Origin: CAZHOV01 sp964534315
Lineage (GTDB): Bacteria; Bacteroidota; Bacteroidia; Chitinophagales; Saprospiraceae
Assembly (NCBI GenBank): GCA_964534315.1
Contig: CAZHOV010000003.1
Span: 1 to 64,000 of the forward strand
Direction of reading: 5' to 3'
Length of the DNA: 64,000 nucleotides
Positions 18,232 to 26,224 of the stretch are shown in pieces; within the stretch, counting starts at the first letter, position 1; each line of letters begins with the position of its first letter. Position numbers and translations under genes: made by a program. The notes beneath the pieces are model-generated. The model was not told the origin of the DNA and ran no database searches. It saw only the letters and a program-made list of their open reading frames with translations.

Positions 18232-19647
18232 ATGAAAAAAATGATCGTCCTAATTTGTAGCGTTTTATTGCTCTTTTCCTGTGATTCCAGCAACCCTTCT
18301 TCCAATACTTCCAATAATTGGGAAGGCAAGATTGACTCTCTGGTCGCAAAGTATGAAGCCCTTGATATTTTTTCCGGTATTGTGCTCGTTGCAGAACAAG
18401 GAGATCCCGTCTACGACAAAGCCTTTGGCTATGCCAACCGGGAAGAACAACAAAAGAATAAGCTGACTACCCTATTTGATATTGGTTCTATGAATAAGAC
18501 CTTTACCAAAATTGTCATCAAACAACTGGCAGAAGAGGGCAAACTAAAGTTAGATGATAAGCTCACCGATTATGTATCAGGATTCGAAGATCCTCTGGCA
18601 GTAAACATTACCATTAATCACCTGCTGAGACACGAATCGGGCTTTGGCGATTACCACTCGCCGGGTTATTTCAATAGGCCTATTGCCGAGCGGACAATCG
18701 GAGGCATTACAGCTATCGCCAAATCCATGCCGCTTGAATTTCCACCGGGTGAAGAGCAGATGTATTCTAATACCGGTTACGTATTACTGGGCGCTGTTAT
18801 CGAGAAAGTGACCAAAAAGAGTTATCACCAAAATGTAACGGAACGAATTATTGAACCCCTAGGGCTTCAGCATACTTTTGTTGAAAACCTTGAGCGGGTA
18901 AAAGACCGAAAAGCTATTGGTTATTATAAAACCCCTTTCGGCGAATTAGAAACCAATGAAGGGCTGATCGACCTTCCCAATCCGGATGGAGGTTTCTTGT
19001 CTACTCCGCTTGATGTAATGAAATTTTACCGATCGTATTATTATGACACCCTCCTGCTCAATGAACAAACCCGGGCAAAAGATGAAGAGCTGGATTATTA
19101 TTTTAATGAACTTCCTGCCGGAAAAGCTCCGCTTATGGCGGGAGGTTATGAAGGCGCGAATACCGCTATGTATCAGGTGATCAGCGATGACCGGAGTATT
19201 ATCGTTTTTGCCAACATGGACGAACCTGTTGCAGAGCAATTGGCAACCGGAATCCTATATATTACCAGAGGGCAACAAGCAGAAGATCCGCAAATTCCGG
19301 CTGTTCAAAATGTAAGGATTGCTTATGAAGAAAAGGGAATCGATTATGTAAAAGATAATTTCAAAGAGCTGATCAAGAACTTCCATCCAACCGATCCGAA
19401 AGCCTTTATTTTGAATCGGTTGGGTTATGCCTACCTTTACGAAAAAAAAGCTCCCGAAAAGGCTATCGACCTCTTTCTACTCAATACGAAATTATTTCCA
19501 TACAACCCAAATGTATGGGATAGCCTGGCAGAGGGTTATCGAATGAAAGGAGATAAAGAAAAGGCGATTCAGTATTATCAAAAAGTATTGGAGATAGACC
19601 CGGAGTTTCCGTCAGCGAAAGAGGCGTTAGAGGAATTGAATATGTAA
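18232..19647 (+). CDS. beta-lactamase-family serine hydrolase lipoprotein with C-terminal TPR
   Basis: A 471-residue lipoprotein (Cys17 after LLLFS). Residues 35-350 are a class C beta-lactamase/penicillin-binding-like domain: Ser86-x-x-Lys89 in DIGSMNKTF, Tyr178-Ser-Asn180 in MYSNTGYVLLG, and a Gly-rich AGGYEGANT where the third motif is expected. Instead of the common Pfam DUF tail, residues 380-471 form two TPRs (AIDLFLLNTKLFPYNPNVWDSL; AIQYYQKVLEIDP). Family members act as D-aminopeptidases or esterases on cell-wall peptides; no antibiotic resistance should be inferred. ATG 18232 gives a proper signal peptide. Confidence 0.92.
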   Translation: MKKMIVLICSVLLLFSCDSSNPSSNTSNNWEGKIDSLVAKYEALDIFSGIVLVAEQGDPVYDKAFGYANREEQQKNKLTTLFDIGSMNKTFTKIVIKQLAEEGKLKLDDKLTDYVSGFEDPLAVNITINHLLRHESGFGDYHSPGYFNRPIAERTIGGITAIAKSMPLEFPPGEEQMYSNTGYVLLGAVIEKVTKKSYHQNVTERIIEPLGLQHTFVENLERVKDRKAIGYYKTPFGELETNEGLIDLPNPDGGFLSTPLDVMKFYRSYYYDTLLLNEQTRAKDEELDYYFNELPAGKAPLMAGGYEGANTAMYQVISDDRSIIVFANMDEPVAEQLATGILYITRGQQAEDPQIPAVQNVRIAYEEKGIDYVKDNFKELIKNFHPTDPKAFILNRLGYAYLYEKKAPEKAIDLFLLNTKLFPYNPNVWDSLAEGYRMKGDKEKAIQYYQKVLEIDPEFPSAKEALEELNM

Positions 19648-19725
19648 AAAATTGCTTCAATAAGGGGAGTTGAACATTTGGTCTCATTTATTTATTATTG
19701 AACGTATATCCAATATTTGATACCT

Positions 19726-20571
19726 ATGTCCAATATATTCCATAATGCTCGCGACAAATCCTGGTTTGTTATTAGTGCAGTCCGGCAATTCGACCAGTAT
19801 GAACGACCAAATACCTTTAAAATCATTTGGTGTAGGGATGGCGTAATTGATTTGAAAGTGGATTTAATGTCCATCCAACTCGATGCTAACCAGGTTTTGT
19901 TTGTGGCACCCAATCAGGTCATGGAATTTGAAGCCGGGGGAGAAGGACTCATTTTTCAATACAATCGGGATTTTTACTGCCTTCTTGACCACGATAAAGA
20001 GATTAGTTGTATTGGGCTACTGTACTATGGTACAGCACAGATATCCATAATTGATCTTGACGAAGAGCATCAACGTAAATTTAACTTACTATTGCAGGTA
20101 TTTGAAGACGAATTTGCTACCAAGGATAACATCCAGGAAGAGATGTTGCGGATGTTGCTCAAGCGACTGATCATTTTAAGTACCCGCCTATTTAAAGAAC
20201 AATCGGATGTGAAATATAAGGAAAAAGAATTAGATGTGATCAGGGAATTTCATGTATTGGTTGAGCTGAATTTCAAAGAAAAACAAAAGGTTGCTGATTA
20301 TGCAGCTTTACTTAACAAATCGCCCAAGACGCTTTCCAATCTGTTTACACAAAACGGAGAGAAACCACCGCTCCGGCAGATTCAGGAACGAATTGCGCTG
20401 GAAGCCAAAAGGTTATTATTGTACACCGATAAATCCATCAAGGAAATTGGGTGGGAACTCAATTTCGAGGAAGACGCCCACTTTAGCCGTTTTTTTAAGC
20501 GTCTTACCGGACTTTCTCCTTCTACTTTTCGGAAACAATCCGTGCTTAACTTGAATAAAATTTCGGATTAG
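19726..20571 (+). CDS. AraC-family transcriptional regulator
   Basis: A 281-residue regulator. An N-terminal cupin-like sensor domain (VIDLKVDLMSIQLDANQVLFVAPNQ region split by beta strands) precedes a C-terminal AraC double helix-turn-helix at about 180-275. Its second helix motif is GWELNFEEDAHFSRFFKRLTG, ending LSPSTFRKQ. The ATG at 19726 is used; a TTG at 19717 is also in frame. It precedes AhpD-like and peroxiredoxin-like genes on the same strand and is a good candidate for their regulator (inference from context). Confidence 0.93.
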   Translation: MSNIFHNARDKSWFVISAVRQFDQYERPNTFKIIWCRDGVIDLKVDLMSIQLDANQVLFVAPNQVMEFEAGGEGLIFQYNRDFYCLLDHDKEISCIGLLYYGTAQISIIDLDEEHQRKFNLLLQVFEDEFATKDNIQEEMLRMLLKRLIILSTRLFKEQSDVKYKEKELDVIREFHVLVELNFKEKQKVADYAALLNKSPKTLSNLFTQNGEKPPLRQIQERIALEAKRLLLYTDKSIKEIGWELNFEEDAHFSRFFKRLTGLSPSTFRKQSVLNLNKISD

Positions 20572-20594
20572 GGAAAAATTGGTAATTCTTCAGG

Positions 20595-20621
20595 AAGTCT
20601 TGCATAACACTAGCAAGGCTT
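20595..20621. promoter_or_regulatory. inverted repeat downstream of AraC gene
   Basis: AAGTCTTGC and GCAAGGCTT, nine bases apart, pair with one mismatch. The site lies 24 bp after the AraC stop and 134 bp before the AhpD-like start. It may be a weak terminator or an operator for the AraC protein; the sequence cannot decide. Confidence 0.3.
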
Positions 20622-20652
20622 ATCCCTGCATCTTTGTAGTGTATTAAAAATT

Positions 20653-20745
20653 ATGGTAAAGGATATCACCTTCACCATTAAAGTAAAGGCGAATAATACC
20701 ATAAATTTTATTACAGAAGAAGTTCTTTACTTTTTAAATCACTAA
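20653..20745 (+). CDS. possible 30-residue leader ORF
   Basis: ATG GTA AAG through TAA encodes a 30-residue peptide starting MVKDITFTIKVKANN and ending 10 bp before the AhpD-like start. The composition is protein-like, but nothing else supports it. It could be an upstream leader peptide or chance. Too short to recognise. Confidence 0.2.
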   Translation: MVKDITFTIKVKANNTINFITEEVLYFLNH

Positions 20746-20755
20746 AACAAATAAG

Positions 20756-21304
20756 ATGCAAACGTTCAATGTCCCTCAGCGAAAAGAAGTTTCTGAAAAC
20801 AACCAACAAATTTTTGACAACCTTGAAAAAGCGGTCGGGTTTGTACCTAACTTGTATGCAACTTATGCATACTCTAAAAATGCTTTAGGAACCTATCTTA
20901 ATCTTCAAAATGCAAAAACTTCCTTGTCGAATAAAGAGAAAGAAATCGTCAACTTAGTCGTAAGCGAAGTAAATAACTGTCGCTACTGTCAGAGTGCCCA
21001 CACGGCCATTGGAAAGATGAATGGCTTTTCTGACGAACAAATCCTTGAACTTCGATCAGGAAATGCTTCCTTTAACGAAAAATACGACGCTCTTGTAAAA
21101 TTAGCAAAGAACATCACGGAAAATAGAGGGGCTGCAGACGATGAATTTGTTGAGCACTTTTTTGCAGCCGGGTACAATAAGGAAAACTTGATTGATACTA
21201 TCATGCTTATTGGCGATAAAACGATTAGCAATTACCTGCACCGCGTTACCAATGTGCCGATTGATTTTCCGGTTGCACCTGAGTTGAACGAAGTTACTGC
21301 TTAA
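20756..21304 (+). CDS. carboxymuconolactone decarboxylase / AhpD-like protein
   Basis: A 182-residue all-helical protein. The AhpD signature is Cys75-x-x-Cys78 with His82 in NNCRYCQSAHTAIGKMNGFS. In AhpD-type members this CxxC pair gives peroxidase or disulfide reductase activity; the wider family includes decarboxylases, but the CxxC with its His favours redox. It is followed by a strong terminator, then a peroxiredoxin-like gene. The upstream AraC gene is the probable regulator. Confidence 0.92.
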   Translation: MQTFNVPQRKEVSENNQQIFDNLEKAVGFVPNLYATYAYSKNALGTYLNLQNAKTSLSNKEKEIVNLVVSEVNNCRYCQSAHTAIGKMNGFSDEQILELRSGNASFNEKYDALVKLAKNITENRGAADDEFVEHFFAAGYNKENLIDTIMLIGDKTISNYLHRVTNVPIDFPVAPELNEVTA

Positions 21305-21313
21305 AGAATAGAA

Positions 21314-21352
21314 AAAATAGAGGAAAGGAACCGAAGACCTTTCCTCTATTTT
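21314..21352 (+). terminator. Rho-independent terminator
   Basis: Perfect 15-bp inverted repeat AAAATAGAGGAAAGG / CCTTTCCTCTATTTT around a 9-nt loop, ten bases after the AhpD-like stop, followed by TCATCTTTCTTTTTT. It separates the AhpD-like gene from the peroxiredoxin-like gene. Confidence 0.85.
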
Positions 21353-21427
21353 CATCTTTCTTTTTTAAGAAAAAAAAGGATGGCTCATAGGTTTATAGGA
21401 TTTTCTCTTACTTACAAATCTTTTTTC

Positions 21428-22192
21428 ATGAATTACCGACTTATTCTAATCTTATTTAGCACGCTGGCATTCTCCTATTGCCAAAATAATAATAACAAAA
21501 ATCCGGAAAAAATGTCTAAAACTAATGACTCCCAAACAGCTGAAAAAACTGCCAGTCTACAATCCATGCTTGACGAACGAAAATCAGCCTGGGAGGCAAA
21601 AGCTCCAAAAGAAAAAATTAAACTATATACCGAAGGCATTAAAGCAGTAGAACAGTCTGGTATTTATGACAACGCTTTAAAAGAAGGCGATAAAGCTCCC
21701 GATTTTACCCTGACCAATGCTCTTGGAAAGACGGTAAGCCTATCAGAACAACTCAAAAAGGGACCGGTTGTGTTGACCTGGTATCGAGGGGGCTGGTGTC
21801 CGTATTGCAATATTACCCTCCATTATTTGCAACAAGAGCTACCAAATTTCAAGAAAGCAGGGGCCAGTCTGATTGCACTTACCCCAGAGGTGCCTGATAA
21901 ATCCCTTTCGACCAAAGAGAAAAACGACCTGGAATTTGAAGTATTGAGTGATCTCGACAATGGTGTTGCCCGCAATTTTGGAATTGTTTACCAGTTACCA
22001 GAGAAGGTTGCCAGTGCGTATAAGCAATCTTTTGATCTTTCTGCATACAACGGGAATGATAAAAACGAACTTCCCCTTGCAGCCACCTACGTTATTGCTC
22101 AGGACGGAACGATCAAATATGCCTTTTTAGATGCAGAATACCGCAACAGAGCAGAGCCGGAAGCGATTTTGGAGGTGTTGGGCAGGCTTTAG
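21428..22192 (+). CDS. peroxiredoxin-like (AhpC/TSA, Prx-like2) lipoprotein
   Basis: A 254-residue protein starting MNYRLILILFSTLAFSYC with a likely lipobox Cys18, then a Lys/Glu-rich linker. From residue 84 it has an AhpC/TSA fold: GDKAPDFTLTNALG, then TWYRGGWCPYCNITL with Cys124 and Cys127, and NFGIVYQLP. The GGWCPYC form belongs to the peroxiredoxin-like branch that reduces peroxides with a CxxC site. The start at 21428 is chosen because it opens the signal peptide; an ATG at 21380 adds 16 unlikely residues. Confidence 0.9.
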   Translation: MNYRLILILFSTLAFSYCQNNNNKNPEKMSKTNDSQTAEKTASLQSMLDERKSAWEAKAPKEKIKLYTEGIKAVEQSGIYDNALKEGDKAPDFTLTNALGKTVSLSEQLKKGPVVLTWYRGGWCPYCNITLHYLQQELPNFKKAGASLIALTPEVPDKSLSTKEKNDLEFEVLSDLDNGVARNFGIVYQLPEKVASAYKQSFDLSAYNGNDKNELPLAATYVIAQDGTIKYAFLDAEYRNRAEPEAILEVLGRL

Positions 22193-22293
22193 TAGTTTGT
22201 CAACTAAGCTAATTAACAAATAAATTCAATTAACTTTCTTGACTAAATATTAGTATTAATTTGTTAAGTCTGCAAATAGGTTTAACACCGGTT

Positions 22294-22346
22294 GCTCGTT
22301 GGGACGTCCACGTCCCAACTGAACTTCTGGGCGACTCTGGCGCTCA
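22294..22346. repeat. dispersed palindrome repeat, second site
   Basis: GTTGGGACGTCCACGTCCCAAC, a perfect hairpin arm pair around TCCA, followed by TGAACTTCTGGGCGACTCTGG. It matches 18078-18122 at nearly every position, including the non-palindromic tail, so it is a dispersed element rather than chance. It lies 100 bp after the peroxiredoxin-like stop. The rest of 22193-22461 has no gene. Confidence 0.75.
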
Positions 22347-22461
22347 ACTACCAACTACAACCATGAGCAAAAAAGAGCTGCTACTTTATCAAACATTGGT
22401 TCTGCGAATAAGACCTTTACCAAAATCCTCACCTTTAAATCAATTTTGATTCCCCATATAA

Positions 22462-23232
22462 TTACTTCGCAGCTGAAGCACCTTTCTTATAATTATATAA
22501 GCTAACAACTGCAACTGTGAAAATAATCAACCCAAATAAAAACAAACCCCATTCGCTCATCGTTGGAATAGCTGCCGGCTGAGTAGTACTAGCCGCATTA
22601 AATTCCGCTACGGAATAAGCCCAGGAGTTTGTTACCTGAGCAAGTGTCTGACTCATGGTTGTCGATGCGCCTGTTGCAATTTTGAAACTTGATCCGGCAT
22701 CGCTAGAATTATCTGTATTAAAAAATACAGGAGTTTGAGAAGCATCAGGAGAAGGGTCTTCATCAAATTCAGAAAATATCTTATCATAAACCAGGTTTCC
22801 CGGAGTAGTAGAAACGATTAAAGAAGGATTATCAGTGGAAGTAAATTCAGCCTCATTGGTATTTCCTAACGGATTGGCCTGATCAACATTTTCAAAAGAG
22901 GCAGCACCTAGAATGATGTCAGAACCTCCTGTTAAATTTACATTAGCCGTTATCGCCGCTCCGGTTCCTAGTGGAATATAATAAATAGATGCAATTCCAG
23001 GAGCCCCGGAAGTATTCGTAACAGCAAAAGTGGCAGAAATACCGTTGAATTCCACAGTAATGGGACCATTTGGAATTGCACACACTGAGATAACTAGAAG
23101 GCGATCCATACCAGCTGGAACGGTAAAAGAAGGAATTGTTGCCCCCAAGGCAGTGGCCCCATTTCCGTCGTAGGTCACCTGGGCTTGCATATCGGGTGAA
23201 TACATAAATAAAAAGGAAAAAATCAATATCAA
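22462..23232 (-). CDS. IPTL-CTERM surface protein with disrupted N-terminus
   Basis: A 256-residue secreted protein with a beta-rich, Gly/Thr/Ser/Asp-rich body (FTVPAGMDRLLVISV, GGSDIILGAASFENV) of unknown function. The C-terminus is a clear IPTL-CTERM signal: IPTMSEWGLFLFG, a membrane helix, then YNYKK. The ATG expected for the signal peptide is at 23283 (MRALTTLALT), but codon 11 is TAG (23251-23253) and the frame then continues SNRLLSLILIFSFLFMYS up to the cleavage region. Only TTG codons (23232 the first) are available downstream of the stop. Either a TTG start is used or the gene is nonsense-mutated. Confidence 0.75.
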   Translation of the reverse strand: MILIFSFLFMYSPDMQAQVTYDGNGATALGATIPSFTVPAGMDRLLVISVCAIPNGPITVEFNGISATFAVTNTSGAPGIASIYYIPLGTGAAITANVNLTGGSDIILGAASFENVDQANPLGNTNEAEFTSTDNPSLIVSTTPGNLVYDKIFSEFDEDPSPDASQTPVFFNTDNSSDAGSSFKIATGASTTMSQTLAQVTNSWAYSVAEFNAASTTQPAAIPTMSEWGLFLFGLIIFTVAVVSLYNYKKGASAAK

Positions 23233-23448
23233 TGATAATAATCGATTTGACTAAGTTAAAGCTAGAGTAGTTAGTGCTCTCATAATCAATGCGTTAAAGG
23301 TGATTTTATTTAATTTCGAAATTGATTTATAGAAAAAGGAATTAGATAAGAAAATTGATTCTTATCTGAAGAATCGGATAAAGCCGACAACAATGTTTAA
23401 AAAAGTCCTTTTTTAATCGGTTGGGAAGAATACAAATATAATAAAAGC

Positions 23449-23479
23449 TTGGCTTTTTTTTCTAAAAAACTTACCTTCA
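23449..23479 (+). promoter_or_regulatory. candidate Bacteroidota promoter for the acyl-CoA ligase
   Basis: TTGG at 23449-23452, then exactly 19 bp, then TACCTTCA at 23472-23479, close to the Bacteroidota form TTTG-N19-TAnnTTTG. It lies 51 bp before the ATG at 23531. The remaining part of 23284-23448 is AT-rich without other signals. Confidence 0.4.
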
Positions 23480-23530
23480 TTGAGTTACTTGTATTTATCA
23501 TCTCAATACTCACTACCCAATACTAAAAAG

Positions 23531-25363
23531 ATGGCTATAACCCGACTCTTCGACTTCCTTTTCTATCAACAAGAAAACGCACCCCTTGAACGCGCCATGG
23601 GCGCCAGAAATGATAAAGGACAATGGAGCTTTTACAGTACTGCAGAACTTATTGATGCAGCTGAAAAATTAGCTTCCGGCTTATTGAAAATAGGCATTAA
23701 GGCTGGCGATAAGGTAGCGATGGTCAGCTACAAAAATCGCCCGGAATGGACCATCGTTGATCTGGCCACTCAAATGATCGGAGTGATCAACGTGCCGCTA
23801 TACCCAACCATTAGTTCGAGAGAATACCAATATATCCTGGATCAGGCAGAAGTGCGCCTGGCGTTCTGCGGAGGCGATGATCTGTATGAAAAGTTATCGG
23901 TTGCCAAGAAAAAGGTTTCTTCTCTCGAAAATATTTACACCTTTGATCAGGAGGAAGGAAATCCCTTTTGGAAAGAGGTGTTTGATAATTCGAAAATTGA
24001 AGAAGTCAGGCAATTCAGACAAACGGTCAAGGAAGATGACCTGGCGACCATTATCTACACCTCAGGCACTACAGGTAATCCCAAAGGCGTCATGTTAACC
24101 CATAAAAATATTGTAGTAACGGTGATTAACACCTGTATCGTCATTCCTGATAATCCACCAGGCAGCCCTATTCTGAGTTTTTTGCCCTTGTGTCATATAT
24201 TCGAGCGGGCCGTTTCTTTTGCTATGCTTTACAAGAGTTTCTCTGTTCATTTCACCGGCACCGATAATTTGGGTGGCCCCGACGGAGATCTGGCGGATGT
24301 CAAGCCCATCATGTTTACAACAGTGCCGAGATTGCTGGAAAAGGTTTATGAAAAAATATATAATAAAGGGCTCGACCTTTCGGGTGTAAAAAAGCGTCTT
24401 TTCTTTTGGGCACTCAAGCTTACGGAAGATTACGATATTGGGCAAAAACGCTCTTTTGTGGAAAATATCAAATGGAGCATTGCCGATAAATTGATCTTCA
24501 GTAAATGGCGGGCGGCGCTGGGAGGACAGGTTGGATTGGTCATCACAGGGGCAGCGCCTTGCCCTCATCGCATCCTCCAGGTATTCAATGCTGCAGGCAT
24601 CAGAGTCCGTGAAGGATATGGCCTGACGGAAACTTCTCCGACTATTGCAATCAATCGACTGGAAGAAGAAGGGACAGGACTAGGTACGGTAGGGCCTGTT
24701 TTAGAAGGAGTAGAAGTGATCATTGATGAATCAGAAAGTGAAGAGTTTCTGCCGGGCGAAGGAGAAATTCTGGCCAAAGGAGATAATGTATTTCAAGGCT
24801 ATTACAAAAATCCGGAAGCGACTGAAGCCTGCTTCAAAACGGTCAACGGTGAGCGTTGGTTTTGCACCGGAGATGTAGGAAAATTGGTCGACGGAGGAGC
24901 CGGAAAGCCTTTTCTCAAAATTACAGATCGGAAGAAAGAGTTGTTCAAAACATCAGGAGGTAAATATGTTGCGCCTGCTCCTATTGAAAACCGGTTGAAG
25001 GAAGATTTCTTTGTGGAGCAAATTATGCTGATCGGAGATAAACGTAAATTTGTTGCTGCCCTGATCATTCCGGCAGAGGAAACGCTTAAAAACTGGTTTG
25101 AAGAAAAGGATTATGAATGGAAAGGCCTGGATCAGGCAATCGAGCAAGAAGCCGTCCAAAATCTTTTTCAATCTATCATTGATCAATACAACCTGGAATT
25201 TAGCAAGGTCGAACAGATCAAGAAGTTTAAATTACTTTCCTCGCCCTGGCTACCTATTCACGAAAGTGGTGCTGAAGCAGAATTGACGCCTACATTGAAG
25301 TTGAAGCGCAGGGTCATTCATAAGAAAAATGAAGCCGTTATTGATTTAATATACAAAGAATAA
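23531..25363 (+). CDS. long-chain fatty acid--CoA ligase (AMP-forming)
   Basis: A 610-residue adenylate-forming enzyme activating fatty acids to acyl-CoA through an acyl-adenylate. The P-loop-like motif IIYTSGTTGNPKGVMLTH lies at about 173-190. GYGLTETSPTIAINR is at about 363 and the hinge region ends in LKITDRKKELFKTSGGKYVAP. The length and the insert around 250-310 are typical of the eukaryote-like FAA1/long-chain branch common in Bacteroidota. ATG 23531 gives MAITRLFDFLFYQ; a TTG at 23480 is rejected since it lies on top of the promoter. Followed at once by a hairpin. Confidence 0.95.
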   Translation: MAITRLFDFLFYQQENAPLERAMGARNDKGQWSFYSTAELIDAAEKLASGLLKIGIKAGDKVAMVSYKNRPEWTIVDLATQMIGVINVPLYPTISSREYQYILDQAEVRLAFCGGDDLYEKLSVAKKKVSSLENIYTFDQEEGNPFWKEVFDNSKIEEVRQFRQTVKEDDLATIIYTSGTTGNPKGVMLTHKNIVVTVINTCIVIPDNPPGSPILSFLPLCHIFERAVSFAMLYKSFSVHFTGTDNLGGPDGDLADVKPIMFTTVPRLLEKVYEKIYNKGLDLSGVKKRLFFWALKLTEDYDIGQKRSFVENIKWSIADKLIFSKWRAALGGQVGLVITGAAPCPHRILQVFNAAGIRVREGYGLTETSPTIAINRLEEEGTGLGTVGPVLEGVEVIIDESESEEFLPGEGEILAKGDNVFQGYYKNPEATEACFKTVNGERWFCTGDVGKLVDGGAGKPFLKITDRKKELFKTSGGKYVAPAPIENRLKEDFFVEQIMLIGDKRKFVAALIIPAEETLKNWFEEKDYEWKGLDQAIEQEAVQNLFQSIIDQYNLEFSKVEQIKKFKLLSSPWLPIHESGAEAELTPTLKLKRRVIHKKNEAVIDLIYKE

Positions 25364-25369
25364 TATGAA

Positions 25370-25600
25370 GGTGGTTCATAACACCTTTGGTGTTACGAGC
25401 CACCAAATTTTCTTCTTTGAGCGGCCTATTTTTTCTNNNNNNNNNNTAGGCCGCTCAAAATATGGTAAAGGACAACCTTTCTAATTGAGCATTTTGCCTT
25501 TATTATGTAGTTTAAGGTTATCTTTTTTTGAAAAAAAGAATATCTCCTAAACTATAAAAAATCCTCTTGGGGATGGCTCATTGACTAAGGAGACAGCCCC
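25370..25600 (-). repeat. composite multi-hairpin intergenic element, copy B
   Basis: Inverted copy of the element at 3068-3320. From the gene side: a 16-bp stem with TTT loop (25370-25404, one A-C mismatch) right after the ligase stop, the complement of AAAGAAGAAA, a 13-bp stem (25416-25428 with 25447-25459) whose loop contains the N gap, the complement of AAAGGTTGTCCTTTA, a long hairpin 25508-25554 with an A7/T7 core, the CATCCCCAAG box, and the end GAGACAGCCCC at 25590-25600. The first hairpin followed by TTTTC can serve as the ligase terminator. No gene lies in 25364-25622. Confidence 0.75.
25437..25446. other. 10-N assembly gap inside a hairpin loop
   Basis: Ten N stand between arms TTTGAGCGGCCTA and TAGGCCGCTCAAA. 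The gap thus sits exactly in the loop of a strong palindrome, which suggests the structure stopped sequencing or assembly. The real loop length is unknown. Confidence 0.9.
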
Positions 25601-25622
25601 GTATGACTCCTGTTTAAAAAAC

Positions 25623-26183
25623 TCAAAAGGTGTCGTTTTTTGAAAGCACTTCCTTGCGTTCCAATTGTTGAAGTTCTTTTTCCAATTCGAATAAATAAAG
25701 AAAGGCCTCCTCTATTTTTTCCTGGTGGTTGATCATGACGTCTGTTACTAAAAATCCTCCATCGTCCATGATCTCTCTGGCACTCGGGGTATTTGGCAGG
25801 TGTTTGTTGGTTTGGATAAATGTCTTTAACTCATTTAAAGGCATCAAATCATAATCTTTTTCAAAAACGTAATCGCACCAGCCTCCGCCTTTACATAATT
25901 TAAGCCGGTCGGAGAGGATACCGTATTTAACGGCTAAGTTATAAAGCGGAGATTCGGGGAAGGAAGCGGTGCCTATGGCTACTTTTCCTTCTCTATAAAT
26001 GGGGGTATGTACTCCACACCTTCCTTTCCACTGGATGCAATCCACATCACTGAGCACTTCATTTGCCATATTAAGGATTGATTCTCCGCAAGAACCGATT
26101 AATTCGCTGCAAGAGTTTTCTTGTGCATAGGGAGTGAGATAAAAAGCAAAGGCTATTATGATTAAAAAAATTTTAGTTTTCAT
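25623..26183 (-). CDS. secreted Cys-rich protein with one fibre-like module
   Basis: A 186-residue secreted protein (signal peptide 1-20, TPYAQ). It holds one copy of a module also seen twice in the next upstream gene: a Cys-rich part (CIQWKGRCGVHTPIYREGKVAIGT), a core WCDYVFEKDYDLMPLNELKTF, HLPNTPSAREI, and a heptad-like helix KIEEAFLYLFELEKEL. The core resembles the C-terminal region of Bacteroidota tail-fibre-like/endosialidase-chaperone proteins (hedged). No T9SS domain is visible. Last gene of a three-gene operon, 41 bp after its neighbour. Confidence 0.8.
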   Translation of the reverse strand: MKTKIFLIIIAFAFYLTPYAQENSCSELIGSCGESILNMANEVLSDVDCIQWKGRCGVHTPIYREGKVAIGTASFPESPLYNLAVKYGILSDRLKLCKGGGWCDYVFEKDYDLMPLNELKTFIQTNKHLPNTPSAREIMDDGGFLVTDVMINHQEKIEEAFLYLFELEKELQQLERKEVLSKNDTF

Positions 26184-26224
26184 CGTTTATTAGATTTTAA
26201 AATAAAAAAATAGGGATGGTGTAT

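Noticed and set aside
18232..19647. Antibiotic-resistance beta-lactamase
   Set aside because: Motifs fit the broad serine hydrolase family; TPR tail and lipid anchor argue against a dedicated resistance enzyme.
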